A stretch of 64,000 nucleotides of DNA. Source: Nipponacmea schrenckii (lineage: Eukaryota > Mollusca > Gastropoda > Lottiidae). Where the stretch lies: contig CM060200.1 of the NCBI GenBank assembly GCA_030562195.1, forward strand, positions 14,136,001 through 14,200,000. Reading direction: 5' to 3'. The position numbers were made by a program, and so were the translations under genes. This document shows positions 1-12,139 of this stretch, piece after piece. Every line of letters begins with the position of its first letter. The stretch's first letter is position 1. The notes below the pieces were generated by a model that saw nothing but the letters and a program-made list of their open reading frames with translations, was not told the DNA's origin and ran no database searches.

Positions 1-77
1 TCAACAGATTGTGGAAATTATGAAAGTCTGTATCATGGTAAGTAACAAACCAATCATACATATGAAAATATATTTAC

Positions 78-3077
78 CAAATGATAGAAAACACAGTCCA
101 AACATTTCTTTCCAGCTTTTATATAAATCTGTTAAAATGTTTTGAAAAATATCAGTATCATTTAAATAGCTGATTATAGATGATGATATTTCATATGGTA
201 ATCTCATTAAGTCACTAGGAACACATCTATTTAATAATGGAACACTGCAAATAGAGACAAATAATCCCTGTTCATAAATAATTTTATAATTGAATACAAT
301 TTGAACATTACCAACAAAATTCTTTCAATAATTTGACAACAACAATCCTTTAACAATGTCACTTAAACCTTAAATTGGCAATATTATTTAAAACATTTCA
401 TCAATGAGTGTGAATAAGTCCTTAGAATTGAGCTTCTATGTTGGTTCTTAAAGGGGCAGTATGAAAAATGTTCAAATTAAAAGCATCATAAATGATACCT
501 GAAAATATTTTCAAAATATTACTTGATCACACTGAATTGTTTTGAATGTGTTAGTTAAGATTGGAAGATAATATATATGTTATTTAAGAAGTTTGACTGA
601 GTTTTGTCTCTATAGTAGCTCAATATTATTAAATCAAAACTCCTGAATATGTAAGGGTAGAGTAGTTTTCTTATGTAACCTTTAAAGATAGTTTTATGGT
701 TAAATATTTTTAATTAATCTTTTAGACACATTCATGCACACATTTCAGTAGATTCTGATTCTGATTTTAGCTAAAAACAATAAAGCAGAAGGCTCCTTTA
801 ACATGATGTCATTTGCTTGGTTACGTCAACAAAAGGCAATTGATGGTTCTAATCCCAAGCAGAGTGTATATGATTACCATGAATATAGTTTCTTCACCAT
901 TGTCATTATAATTCCAAATAAGCCAGCAGAAAATTCTTTTTAACTTAGGTGTTAAGGTGATATGAGAATAGTATAATAGTATCTGAATTGAACTAGAGTA
1001 TATCCTGCTCACACGACCACCTTTATTAAGAGCCCACCTTCAATAAGCGACCACGATAAATTCCCCCCTACAAGTTTTCAATGTAATTATCGACTAATAG
1101 GCGCCCACCTTCATTACGCAACCAGCGGCCATGTATTTACACTCCCAATTGATTAAAATAACTCAATTAAGCAACCATGACACTTGGTGAGATTCAATGT
1201 GATTATCGGTAATTAGATAATCTTCTACAGATTAATTTTATAGCTTGTTGCTGATTAATATTGATAAATTTCATCGTATTGACGATTATTAATCAGGTGA
1301 AAATGGAATAAAGCGTGTTACCGGGCAATTAAAATGCAAGAAATGAATAATATCTTATTGATTTACGGTAGTGAATTTTGATTTGAAAACGATAGTTACA
1401 GTGAAAAGTTTTGTATCTAAAAGAAAATAAAATACGATAAAATAGGGTATCCTGTCAGTAGATAGGAGACAACATGCTAAAGCGGTAGAAACAATACATG
1501 TATGAGTAAAAGTTAGATCCTATGATTTCCAAAATGTCAAAACGAAATGGTCTTCTCTTAAGAGGCCACCTTCATTCAGCGACCGTTTGGGGGTTTGGGG
1601 GGGCATGGACCAAATGGTTACTCAAGTTTTTATTCTTAGAGGCTGTCAAGAGTCTGTTGTGTCCAAGAAATCTATTTTTGTTTCAGAAATACTGGCAGTC
1701 AATTTTGCTGAAGGGTGATGGTTGTTCAGAATTTCAAAATAAAGTTATCTAATGATTCAGTCCAAATTTTTCCATTAAAAGTAAAGTCATTATGAGTTAA
1801 ACATAGTTCTAAAAGTCTAAAAAAAGAATTTCGGATGTATTTCTGTATAAACAGCACCAAAAAAAGGAAAATTTCTAAGCCTACTTCGGGGCAAAAATAC
1901 TAATAAATTCTAAATTCTAATATAAAAAAGATAGCTTGCAGGCAAGGTAATATTTGCACACAGGCAACATTGAATTTGAACAAAATCTTGACAGTACAAT
2001 AAATCACCAAAATGAAATATTAAACCTTAAGTTATACACTTCTTTTCTGGGCTGATAAATGTACATAAAACTAAGTTTCATTTAAATCTGACCGATGGAC
2101 ATGGGTGACTACAATATATGTGTGCGTATAAAAAAGAGTCAAACCTTGTTTTAACAGGTGTAATTGGACAAGGTCCTAGTTGACTTCTGTTAGTGTGTGT
2201 ATATCTTTCTATATCTATATCATAACGACACAGAAAAGAACCAGTTTGAACAGAAAACTGATAAACTTCTTCTATATTTTGTAACTCTCTATCAGGGCAG
2301 GTATTTACACAAATGGCTAATGATTCACTTGGGTTGTTCATATCCATGAAGAATAAAAACCTTCAATATAAAATTACATGAAATAAGTATTAGGTCCTTC
2401 TTTTGTCACCAAAATGAGCATATTATGAAGATGGGAAATGCTTTCCTACCTGCATCACTGAAGGGAAATCAGAAATGGCTGTATTAAAACAACCCACAAC
2501 AATATTCTATTACCGGTATTCAATTTTTTATCAAGACATGAAGATCGGTTCAGCAACACTTCAATGTACCCTTAAACAGTTTTGAATATTGGCTTACGGT
2601 TTTCCTTTTTGGTTTAATCCTGACAGTGAAATATTGTTAATATTTTTGCCAGTATTATCTTCATCACATGTATTACCATAGCTGTCATAGCCATAGACTA
2701 GACGAAAAGCATCTCCATAATTTACAGAAAATACAGCTACTATTGCCTACAATGATAAAATATGTGAGAATTTTGATTTATCCACTTTCAAAATACTGCA
2801 GTCTTTATTAGCCCACAAGGTGCAGAAGATTGGGATGTAAAACTCAATTCATTCATTCCAATATACTAACATCAATAATTTATAATAAATTTTATAAATA
2901 ACAATCATCGATCAAGTGGTAAAAATATAAAACAATTCATTTTCAAGTAATTTTTAAAGTATAATTTTCACTTACCATACCCCCTAAATACAGTACAAAT
3001 ATTATCAATGGAACTATATCAGTACATCCCCTGTTCTTGAGTGGACTACTTAATAAACCCTTTCTATCCATTGATAC
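78..3077 (-). CDS. SLC44A1: Choline transporter-like protein 1, partial (four internal exons)
   Basis: Four exons with GT-AG borders and matching phases lie at 2976-3077, 2598-2746, 2145-2360 and 78-244. Translation gives a cytosolic stretch ending in GCTDIVPLIIF, a first membrane helix, then GYDSYGNTC, SLAICVNTCPDREL, LCRYDIDIERY, LLNRCVPSDL and the start of the second helix (MFGLCFLSF). This is the order and spacing of the large cysteine-rich extracellular loop of the SLC44/CTL family, closest to CTL1, which carries choline across plasma and mitochondrial membranes. The last donor, at 77, opens an intron that leaves the window, so the remaining helices lie off the left edge. I could not find the exon with the initiator Met above 3077. 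It is in the same orientation as KEAP1, whose 3' end is 4.7 kb away. Assignment by remembered family motifs is strong; paralogue choice (CTL1 versus CTL2-5) is inference. Confidence 0.85.
245..1930. other. Intron of the SLC44A1-like gene, no gene seen
   Basis: This AT-rich stretch lies between two exons. Short ORFs here have no recognisable domain. Two pieces with the motif cacctTcattaAG..gcgacca (about 1015-1140 and 1555-1600) look like one decayed repeat family, but I see no ends or duplications. Confidence 0.5.
1931..2136 (+). mobile_element. Short core-less pearl-like element in an SLC44A1 intron
   Basis: It starts with agatagcttgcaggcaagg and ends with gggtgactacaatatatgtgtgcgtata. These are the two ends of the long elements at 14315-18518 and 55033-56456, here only about 206 bp apart with no tandem core. 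The end lies only 8 bp into the intron from the exon donor at 2144. It behaves like a miniature non-autonomous derivative of the family. Confidence 0.65.
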
Positions 3078-3684
3078 CTAAAAAAACACAAATACTGTTA
3101 CATGTATATTGTTTTGGTCTCTAAATTTCTGTATATAAAATCATATTGCATGGTATCTATTTGTATAAGACTATAAGAGTTACTCTTTTGACAAAGAAAC
3201 ATTGCCAAAAGCCTATCAATGTCCACAAGTTTTGTATATATGGATAAAAAGTTCTGTATATCTAAGAACTAAATGTTGGTCTCATTAACATTATTGGTGT
3301 GTAAACATAAAACATGATGTGACAAATGAATAGATGACAATACTATTTCACTTTTGTTACATGACTGGTTATATAAATAACAAATTTTAGATTGCTTCAT
3401 TGATGTGCATTGCCTACATCATAGTGTTACATGACAACTACAGTTTTTCGAAAAATAAATGCCAGTTTGCGTGACAGGTTTATTGAAGGCAGTGATAGGA
3501 GAAATGTAATATTAAGCAGAAAAATAAAGTTGGTTGTAATTGGTGAAGTGAAAAACTCTCTCTTCATCTTTAGTTTTATATCAAATACCGGTACCTATTG
3601 CTTTCATCTATTAAAATGTTAACAACAGTTTAATTTTAATATTGTAGCAAACTGTCCAACTTCACAGTATATTTCTATAAGCTT

Positions 3685-3849
3685 AAGCTTATATACAGAA
3701 AATTTGGTATATTGGTGTATAGTAATGCTGGCACGATATATATTAAGTCAATATGAATTCGGTTGTAACCAAGCTTTTATACAGAAAATTCGGTATATTG
3801 GTGTATAGTAAAGCTGGCACGATATATATTAAGTCAATATGAATTCGGT
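3685..3849. repeat. Tandem duplication, 86-bp period
   Basis: Two direct copies (3685-3770 and 3771-3849) both run from aagctt..atacagaaaat to tcaatatgaattcggt with only a few differences. The piece gctggcacgatatat inside each recurs inverted near 7488-7503. Confidence 0.85.
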
Positions 3850-4010
3850 ACATAAATCATAATATAACTGGACACTGTAGTGAAGTTTGAACGCATGCAT
3901 AATTGCCCACATTCCTTAATATTTTCCACAACAACAATGGCATTTTGGTATTCCATTTATTATCTCTAGCAAAAGGCAATAAAACGTTTAAATATCACTT
4001 TGTAAAAAAA

Positions 4011-4052
4011 ACATTATGAATTAATTTAAATACATTATGAATTAATTTAAAT
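4011..4052. repeat. Perfect 21-bp tandem duplication
   Basis: The sequence acattatgaattaatttaaa(t) occurs twice head to tail with no mismatch. Confidence 0.9.
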
Positions 4053-5254
4053 AAGTTTTAACTCACTAATAATAAAATACAAAATCAATTCATATACACC
4101 TTCATTCATATGAAGTCATTAGGTCACATGAACAAATATGGGAGTCTAAATTTAGCGTTTCAAGGCAGATCAGAGTCAAATGGATTCCTCAAGCATTTCT
4201 ACGTCCACATTGGTCTTTTGAACTTGAGAATACATGGATTATTCATAAGAAACCCCAATTAATCAATTAGTAAGCTTACTTTGGCTCTAATTAATGAGGG
4301 AACCCATCTTTAAGATTTATAAATAAGCTATACATACAAAAAAACAGATGGGGGTATTTATTGTTTCGTTCCATTAATACCTGGTACCCAGTACATAATA
4401 AGAAAAATCCGACTTTTTATTGCAGCCATCATTAAGAACATGTGTTTTTCAATTCGCAGATATCCGTACTGAAAATGACTTGTCGGAGTGCCGGAGCATG
4501 TAGTAGAAACAAAGACACACACTTTCAATTAATACAGTGAAACCCCTCAAAACCACATCCTCTATAAACCTGGCTTTCCCTGTAAACATATTTGTAAAGT
4601 CCCTGCCAAATCACTAATATGATACATAGGGTATAAACCCCGGTAATTTATAGTTAATTGGTTTCTCTAAACCGAAATCATATTAATTGAAGTTATTAGC
4701 ATTTTCATTTCTAATTTAGTTTTACCTTCAAAAGGCCTAAATGCCTTTTCGATGATCACCCCTTCATAATGGTTATTTACTTTAACTTTCTTTTACATCA
4801 GTTTCTCCTAGACAATATCTTACTAACTTCCTGAAAATAAGAAGGAAAGTAATATACCTCAACTTACAGAATAAATTTTGAAAAAAAAACTAACAGTACA
4901 GTTGCGATCAACAGACTGAAATATTCAACCTTCAGTCATACACTTTTTTTTTAGGGTGATAAATGTACTTTAATTAAAATCTGTCAAGAATTGAACCTAC
5001 TAACAAGGCAATAATTCATTCAATATTAACGGATATTTATGATTTTCGAGTCTGGGTGAAAACAAACTATTTAGCAAGTTTTGTTGGCTCAAACTAAAAT
5101 ATCCTTCATACCTAGCCTCTGATTTATTACCTAGCCTCTGATATAAATATATTTTTTATCATTCACCAGTCCAAGGCTGTTTCAGTTATGAATGGTGGAT
5201 TTTTTGTGTCCTCTTGAGCGAAACTCTTTATTTCCGTTATTTCAAATTATTTGT

Positions 5255-5560
5255 TAAAGGGATACTGCGTCGTAGCATGAACATAAACTTCTAGTTCTCA
5301 AAAATGGTCATTATGAGTATATATTCAGTGAACTTCTCTAGTGTCATAAAGTAACAGAATCTCTTAAAATCTGGAATACTTACAAAATTAAGTCATTTTT
5401 GAAAAACTCTTAATCAATTTATTTATTATTTTTCAATAACAAATGCATCTTTATACCGGACATAATTACTTAGTTTTTTGGATAAATATTTATTTTTTGG
5501 ACGTATATTGTCAATGCCCCTGTCTGTCAGTCTGTCTGTCAACATTTGTTGTAGATATGG
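5255..5560 (-). repeat. Pearl-like element end with its extended flank
   Basis: Positions 5500-5555 carry the family end (ggacgtatattgtcaatgcccc followed by tctgtc units). Positions 5260-5455 (gatactgcgtc, tcattatgagtatatattca, aaagtaacagaatct) match the reverse complement of 18526-18690, the sequence beside another family member. So either the element is longer than its apparent end, or a flank was copied along with it. No core repeat follows. Confidence 0.5.
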
Positions 5561-6129
5561 CTGGGGGAGAGTCAGAAAAACTAGGCACCAAAAACTTGGG
5601 ATTTTCCGCACCTCCCATGTTGTATTTAAAAAATTGATTAATTACATAACCCTTAGGATTAGTTCGGAAGCCTTTTACCTAGTATATTATAAACATGGGT
5701 GTTGGGAAATTTGTTTTTAAAGAGGACAAAAATTGAATCTTATATTCATATCAAAGCAAACTAATTTTATGACTACCGGCATCCAAAAACAAACAAAACA
5801 AAACCCAAAAAGCAGAAGGCAGGTCCTGTGAAATCCTACTCTGATCATAAATATAATTTGGGCTCAAAAGTGGAAGCCTTGTCAAAGCATAGATTTTACA
5901 AACACTGCTGCTATCATTCTTATCTTATTATCAGAATATTTCCTAGAACACTGACAATAACCCACATTCTGGACAGATCATTTTCACACCTTGGCTCTCT
6001 AGATATAATTCACTTTGGCAATTTAAGACTCACCACATTAAGCTACTATTTTGATTTCCTTTTATACTAAAATATTTATTAATGAGTCTAGCCTACTAAA
6101 CTCTAAAGGAGAGTGTTGGCTGCCATTAC

Positions 6130-6475
6130 CGTTTGTTATATGGAAAACCATTCAATGATAGATATATCCAAATGTAGAAATTAAAATACCTCAAGAACAC
6201 TTTACTAGTTTCATCCGTTGCAGGAAGAGGCCCTAAGTAATATTATATTTTGGCCAGGACGACAGGAGAGAGTTATCTGCCATTCATATTTTATCGATGT
6301 GGTCGAAATGCGTTAGTGTTAGTGAATATGACTTATTATGTCCGCTTGAACCTATATGCATCGGGGATTTTATTCATTTTATATAGAAAACCATTAAATC
6401 ATAGATATATCCAAAAACAAAAAATAAAAAATACCTCCCAAACACTTCACTGTTTCATCTCTTGCAGGAATAATA
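6130..6475. repeat. Diverged direct repeat, about 242-bp period
   Basis: The block at 6136-6230 (atggaaaaccattcaatgat, atatatccaaa, tttcatccgttgcagga) recurs at 6380-6470 (atagaaaaccattaaatcat, atatatccaaa, tttcatctcttgcagga). No coding potential is evident. Confidence 0.6.
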
Positions 6476-6763
6476 TTTGCCATCGTAGGGTTTGATGTCG
6501 TAAAAAGATGGTGTGACTAAATACCGTGATGTATTTTGTTTTACGCTCATAAAAGTATTTGTGAATATTAGAAACATACACTCTGTTAGACATAAATACA
6601 CGGATCTAAGAATCTTTTGAAAATGTCAACTTCAAACCTATAGTTCCTCAATCTGTAAATTCATATGATTCTATCTCAAACTCTGTGGAGATCAATATTT
6701 TAAGGCATTCTTTAGTTGATAGGCATTTGATTTTTAAATCAAAGTTGGTTTGATAATGTATAA

Positions 6764-7185
6764 ATATAAGGGTTAAAATTATAAAGAGGATAAATGTTAC
6801 TTTTTATCTATTACCCATATTGGGATATGTAGACCAAAATTAATCTAAAACAAAAACAAATTTGAAATTTATATTTTTCATATTAGGTATAGGATAAATA
6901 GGTTATCCAATGGCTAACTCATGGATATGGTTTTTATGCCATGAGTGCTTGTGATATTTTCACTCGTGGCTACACCACTCTTGAAAATATCACAAGCACT
7001 CATGGCACAAAAACCATATCCACTCGTAGCCATAGGATAACCTATATATATTCATGTCCATCTCATAAATATCAAAATCAGTAACCTCTTGTCACATGCC
7101 ACAATGCCATGCTGCGATACATATCCCAATATGGGTAATAGATAAAAAGAAACATTTTTCCTCTTTATAATTTTAACCCTTATAT
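6764..7185. repeat. Foldback element with nested inverted repeats
   Basis: Outer arms at 6764-6830 and 7119-7185 are reverse complements with about 65 of 67 bases matching. Inner arms at about 6900-6969 and 6975-7042 also pair (ggttatcc..catggatatggttttt against aaaaccatatcc..ggataacc) around a very short loop. The whole 422-bp block could fold on itself. No ORF lies inside, so it is a foldback/MITE-like non-autonomous element. Confidence 0.85.
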
Positions 7186-7404
7186 TTTGAGATAACAGAA
7201 TGTTATTACCAGTAGTTAAACTAGTTTTGTGAGGTACATGTATTTCACTAATAAAATGTTAACTAAAAATAATTAAGCCTGTCTGTCTACTAAATCATAT
7301 GTCTAATGAGTAATTTGAAAACAATAGATTTTAGAGAAGTCCACAAAAGGAATTCATGAAGGGATAAGCTTGCACTCACTGAAATAAAATATTGCCCATT
7401 TTTT

Positions 7405-7512
7405 ACGGAATGTCATGTATCGATATACAACCTTGTAATACAAGACGTGTATCGTGGCATGTCGTATTGCGACACATCGATTCGGTGATATATCGTGCCA
7501 GCACCACTATCA
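7405..7512. repeat. Decayed repeat rich in tatcg motifs
   Basis: The stretch contains atgtatcgatatac, gtgtatcgtggcatgtcgta, gacacatcgattcgg and gatatatcgtgccagc, an internally repetitive pattern. Its right end is the inverse of a segment in the 86-bp duplication at 3685-3849. Ends and class are unknown. Confidence 0.35.
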
Positions 7513-7789
7513 AGTTTACACACAGCAGAAGAATGAAAAGATTGAAATCTGTTTACATCATTTTGCAAGATCTGCCATACATATTTGTAAACCCGAAACT
7601 TATGTAGCTGAAATTGCTTTTCCTCCAATTCAAAGGAGTAATTCTATGGTACTATTTCCATCTCTGCATGTAACAATTTTTAGGCCTTCATTGGCAGGCA
7701 TACAATTAGCGAGTCACCACAGCTCACTGCTCTTGAAAAATAAAAAGCCAACAAGTCAGTAAATAATAACACAATCATACAATATTCAT

Positions 7790-7795
7790 TTTATT
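7790..7795 (-). promoter_or_regulatory. KEAP1 polyadenylation signal
   Basis: The plus-strand tttatt reads AATAAA on the minus strand, about 20 bp after the KEAP1 stop codon (7815-7817). This would give a very short 3' UTR. Confidence 0.6.
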
Positions 7796-7814
7796 TACAT
7801 ATTTACAACATGTA

Positions 7815-10800
7815 TCAAGTGCATGGTTCAGCACCAACGGAAACACCATGTCCACTTCGACCACAAGTCATATTGGTACATTCTATCCATTCATCTTTAT
7901 CAGCATCATAACATTCTACTGATGATAAGAAGTCTTCACCATCATAACCTCCTGAAATTCAAATCATGGGATGTGTTTTAAAATAAAGCATTTTTGATCA
8001 TAAATTCAGAAATCAGAAATTTTGCAATAAATGTAAGTCTTAGATTTTAAAATAATTGCTAACATAATGTGAACTATTTGTCACCCATATGACAGTTTTA
8101 GCAACATTACAAAAAACAGAACACTTAGATCTGCATTTTCCCAAAAATTGGGGTTCATCTTGCAGGAAGATAAGAATTTTGTAACTTAGTTTAATGTTAA
8201 TGTTGTTTAGAGTAGATGAAACATATAAGGTGTACCTAATGCATATAGTTTATCATCTATAACTGCAATACTTAGAGCACTTCTTGGACTGTTCATGGAT
8301 GCCACAAATTTCCAAGTATTTGATTCGACACAGTAGCGTTCTACTGTTCTTAACTGGCAATTACTATCATAACCTCCTACAGCATAGATGAAGGAATCCA
8401 TAGTAGCAACACCTACAAAAAAAGACAAATTTTCTGACCCTAGAAGCAATTTAAAATACGAGTATATGAAATGTATTTTACTTTCCATGGAATTCTATAA
8501 TCTGCAAAAATTTCAAGGTAAAGGTTCAATATCTGTTGTAAGACCAATTTAGCTTCAGAAAGAAGAACTTTTCATAAAGCTCATCAGTTATAGTGTTCAC
8601 AGCTGAGCATCAATTTTGGCCTCCAAAATACTTTTATGTCCAGAGTTTACTGTGTGTGAAGGTTAAAATGACAACTCATATATTGACAGGTTGGCAAAAA
8701 TCTATTTACTTGTCCAAGATATTGTTAATGTAAAACAAGTTTATAGATTTTTGGTACAATCTAGAGTAGAAACTCCATCATTTGAATAAATATGATTGCA
8801 TTTTTATGTATCAATTGTTGAATTGCACCAAAATTTGAACTTGTCAATTGTCAAAGGTCTTATTAACCTACATACCAAATTTTATAGAAACAAAACCTGT
8901 GATCTCTAGCACTTTAAACACCTTTGCATAATGCATAAAACCCTAAATAATTTACAATAAAATTGATCAAATGAATAAAGTCTAACCTGCACCGCTTCTC
9001 ATGGTATTCATTGGAGCTACAAAATTCCATTCATCTTTTTCTGGATTATATCTTTCTACACTACGTAATCGATTTTGACCATCATAACCTCCAACTGCAA
9101 ATAATAGTCTATTGACAACAGCACATCCAACTCCAATTCTTTTCGTTGACATTGATGCTACTGGATTCCATTGATCCAGGTCAGGATCATACCTGAAATG
9201 CAGAAAGCACCTTACTTAGTCTTTTGTTGTTCTTTATCTCCTCAAGAAAATAGAATAACTATTTTCAAAAGGAACCACAGTAAAGAAGTGCAGTAGGGAA
9301 GTTTGTGCAGAAGATTCAAATGAAATGAAATGAGTTTCTACGCCCTATTTTTCAGCACCTTGAAAATGAAGACAGATAGACGATTGAAGTGTCTTAAAGT
9401 TTTAACATAAATATAGCTTGCCAGGCATAGTAATAAAAGCCTAATGTCAGCTATGACTTAAAAAAAAAAAATATACAGTACATTAACAATCAATTAACAA
9501 TCAGCAATTGATATGAAATATTCAACCCAAGCCTTGAACTTTTTGGACTGAATTGTATGTGTTCAAAATCTGTCAATAATAGAATGTTCAGCAGCTTGAA
9601 ATTTAACATGTTCAAAAATAAGCAATAAGTCAGAATAAATTACAGATGTGATGTCACCCTTTGATCTTTGGACCTACATGTATATCAAACTTATTGGTAC
9701 GTACAAAATTTCTTTAAATATGGCTGCAAATTCTGGACTGACGTGAGGTAACAAGGCCAGATAAAATTTAGAAACTTTTGTTAAATTGTACCTTCTAGAA
9801 TGCACATCCATGAGTAGTTTTTTGTTAGTGTTATCTGTATTTAAGTATGTTAATGGTCCTCAAGCAGGTCAGTCATTGACCTTCCGTGTTTGTGTTATGA
9901 TCATTATTGAATATATTGGACTTCTTTCGGCCAATTACCTAGATACTTAAATGTTTTTCTATTTTCGATGGGTTTCATCCTCGGGTGATAAACAATTTCA
10001 CCTGGTTTCAAGTTTTACTTTATAAAAAAAATGGGCAATATCTCATACGGTAGTTAAAAATTTTTTGAAGTGTTTTCAAGAACAAAGACAAATATTAAAT
10101 TAAGCTGACTTCCTGTATGATTCATCCTATTATAAAAAACATCAAATCTGTTAAATATCGTGCCTTCTAGTGTTTATAAGCTTAAATTGAATTTTTTTTC
10201 AAAAACAAGGGCAATAACTTGTAGTTATTTTGTTTTATTTTCTTTGATTTTCAATAGAGTTCACCTTTAGGTAATCACAAACACTCACATCAGGTTTTGT
10301 CAAAAATTGTTTAAGAGTGAAGACAGACAGACCTACAAAAACCCAAAATAAATTAAACACAAGGCTAAGATTTTATAACTCAAATAGTTATTGATGATGA
10401 TCCACTAAATTTAGTCTATCAGTACACAATTATTATATAACCTCGACGTATAATATCCCAAAAAAGCAAGCCATATCATACTATTCTAAAGTCTGAAGAT
10501 AACAATTGTAAGTCATACTATTCTAAAGTCTGAATTCTGAAGACAACAATGGTAACTATCATACTATTCTAAAGTCTGAAGCTAACAATTACAGTAAGTC
10601 ATACTATTCAAAAGTCTGAATTCTGAAGATAACAATGGTAACTATCATACTATTCTGAACTCTAAATTCTGAAGATAACAATTGTAACTGTAACACGTGA
10701 TATAGGTTTTGAATATGAAAGTAATTACACCTACCTTTCAGCTGAATAATGATGTTGTTGACCATGAGAGCCACCAACAGCATATATCATATTATCAATG

Positions 10801-11972
10801 ACAGCCACTCCAACACGATTTCTCGGAACAGTCATAGGGGTTCTAGGAATCCATGCATTTCTTAATGTGTCATACATATCAGCTGATGCCGAATCCATGT
10901 TACCATCAGGAGAATTATTTCTTCCACCTATGACATATAGGGTACCGCGGGCATGACATGCAGACAAACCACTTCGTGGTACCAACAAATCTGGTAGTCT
11001 GCTCCATTGATTTAACTGAGGATTATAGCACTCAAAATTACTTAAAGATTGTCTTAAATATCCTCCAGCACAAAATATAACTAAAGGAGAAAATCGTCTA
11101 GGTCTCTCAGGACACTTTTCATGAAGCTGCAATTTTTTCAACTTTTCAGACAAAGTTTGGAGACACTGAGGCATTTTTTGGAGTATCTTACAGCCCTTCA
11201 GTTGTGATTCCAAAAAGCATGGAGATAAAAAATGAAGACGAACAGCATTTAACAAATTTTCAAGTTTTAGAAGTCTTTTATCAGGATCATATTCCACCCA
11301 TCTTATAACAGCCTGAAAAACTTCAGACTCACATTTGATATTCAATTCATCTTGTTTGATTAATGATATCATTTGACATGGACTTAACATTAAAAACTCA
11401 TCACATTTAATCACTTCACAAAAATTCTTCAAAATAAATGTTCGAGCTTTATTTTCTAATTCTGTACATCCATGTTCACTAGCAAAATTTGATATTCCAA
11501 TGCAATTACTCGGATCCAATTGATGTTCCAAGAATACACTACAGGCTTCAACTACATGAGTCATTTGAAACATGGTGGCAGCAGACAGTAAATAACAAAC
11601 ATTTAATTCATTAATACGTATTTCAGCTGTATAAGCAAATTCTATTAAACAAGAGAGGGTACAAGCTGATATACCATGTAAGTGTATAACAGACATTTCT
11701 TCTTCTCTCATTCCACCAGTAAACATTGCACGGAAGTATGGACTGGCAGCTGCCAAAACAATTTTGTGAACTAAAAACTTTTCTTCACCAACTGCTAATG
11801 TGACATCACACAATTTATTAGTACGCAGCAATATATTCATTATTTCCAAAGCTTCCTTGGGATGTTTCATTATTGTAAAATGCATGCTACCATCTGGAGG
11901 TTTTTCAGTCATCAATGGCTTAGGCCTATAACAAGATGAAGTAGCCATATTGATACTTCCACTATGAATCAT
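7815..11972 (-). CDS. KEAP1: KEAP1, BTB-BACK-Kelch sensor of the NRF2/CNC stress pathway
   Basis: Four coding exons (10735-11972, 8987-9192, 8236-8412, 7815-7951) join in phase to 585 codons. The BTB domain is about residues 50-150, BACK 160-270, and the six-bladed Kelch propeller 296-585 ([27 protein letters not shown], then repeated GGYDG). KEAP1 ties a CUL3 ubiquitin ligase to NRF2/CncC in the cytosol. By remembered human numbering, the NRF2 pocket residues are kept (Y334, S363, R380, N382, R415, R483, S508, Y525, Q530, S555, Y572, F577, S602). Sensor cysteines: C288 (here C261), C297 (C270), C226 (C199) and C613 (C584) are present; C273 is Leu246 and C151 is Asn124 with a Cys two residues on. 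The start is the first ATG after an in-frame TGA five codons upstream. A likely acceptor near 12012 implies a further 5' UTR exon. Confidence 0.95.
9405..10335 (+). repeat. Decayed pearl-like element in KEAP1 intron 1
   Basis: It begins with atagcttgccaggcatagtaat, a degraded family start. Later it shows core-like pieces such as ttttcgatgggtttcatcctcgggtgat, aaaacaagggcaataactt and tttcaatagagttcacc. No clean far end is left; agacagacagacc near 10325 may be the eroded microsatellite. Upstream, 9325-9370 resembles the tail part of the SINE at 12140. Confidence 0.55.
10465..10690. repeat. Minisatellite next to the KEAP1 exon 1 donor
   Basis: About four units of catactattctaaagtctgaa followed by a variable (ttctgaa)gataacaatggtaact occur in tandem, with long and short versions alternating. 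The array ends about 45 bp from the donor of exon 1. Confidence 0.8.
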
Positions 11973-12139
11973 AATATCATAACTTCAAGGTCATCTGCTT
12001 TTCTTCTACACTATCAAAAAAAAATTAATAATCTGAGATAAGAGATAAAACTGTATAGATATAGCGCAGAATATGGGATTGAAAAAAAAACACACAGTTC
12101 TTCATAAGGTGTAAAAAAAAAACACAGTTCACTAATACT

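Noticed and set aside
4540..4640. Possible pogo-type MITE starting 'cagtgaaacccctcaaaacc'
   Set aside because: The word resembles pogo-type inverted ends, but no matching opposite end or TA duplication was found.
8207..8488. Separate short Kelch protein gene
   Set aside because: Splice borders and phase show it is exon 3 of KEAP1 with intron read-through on both sides.
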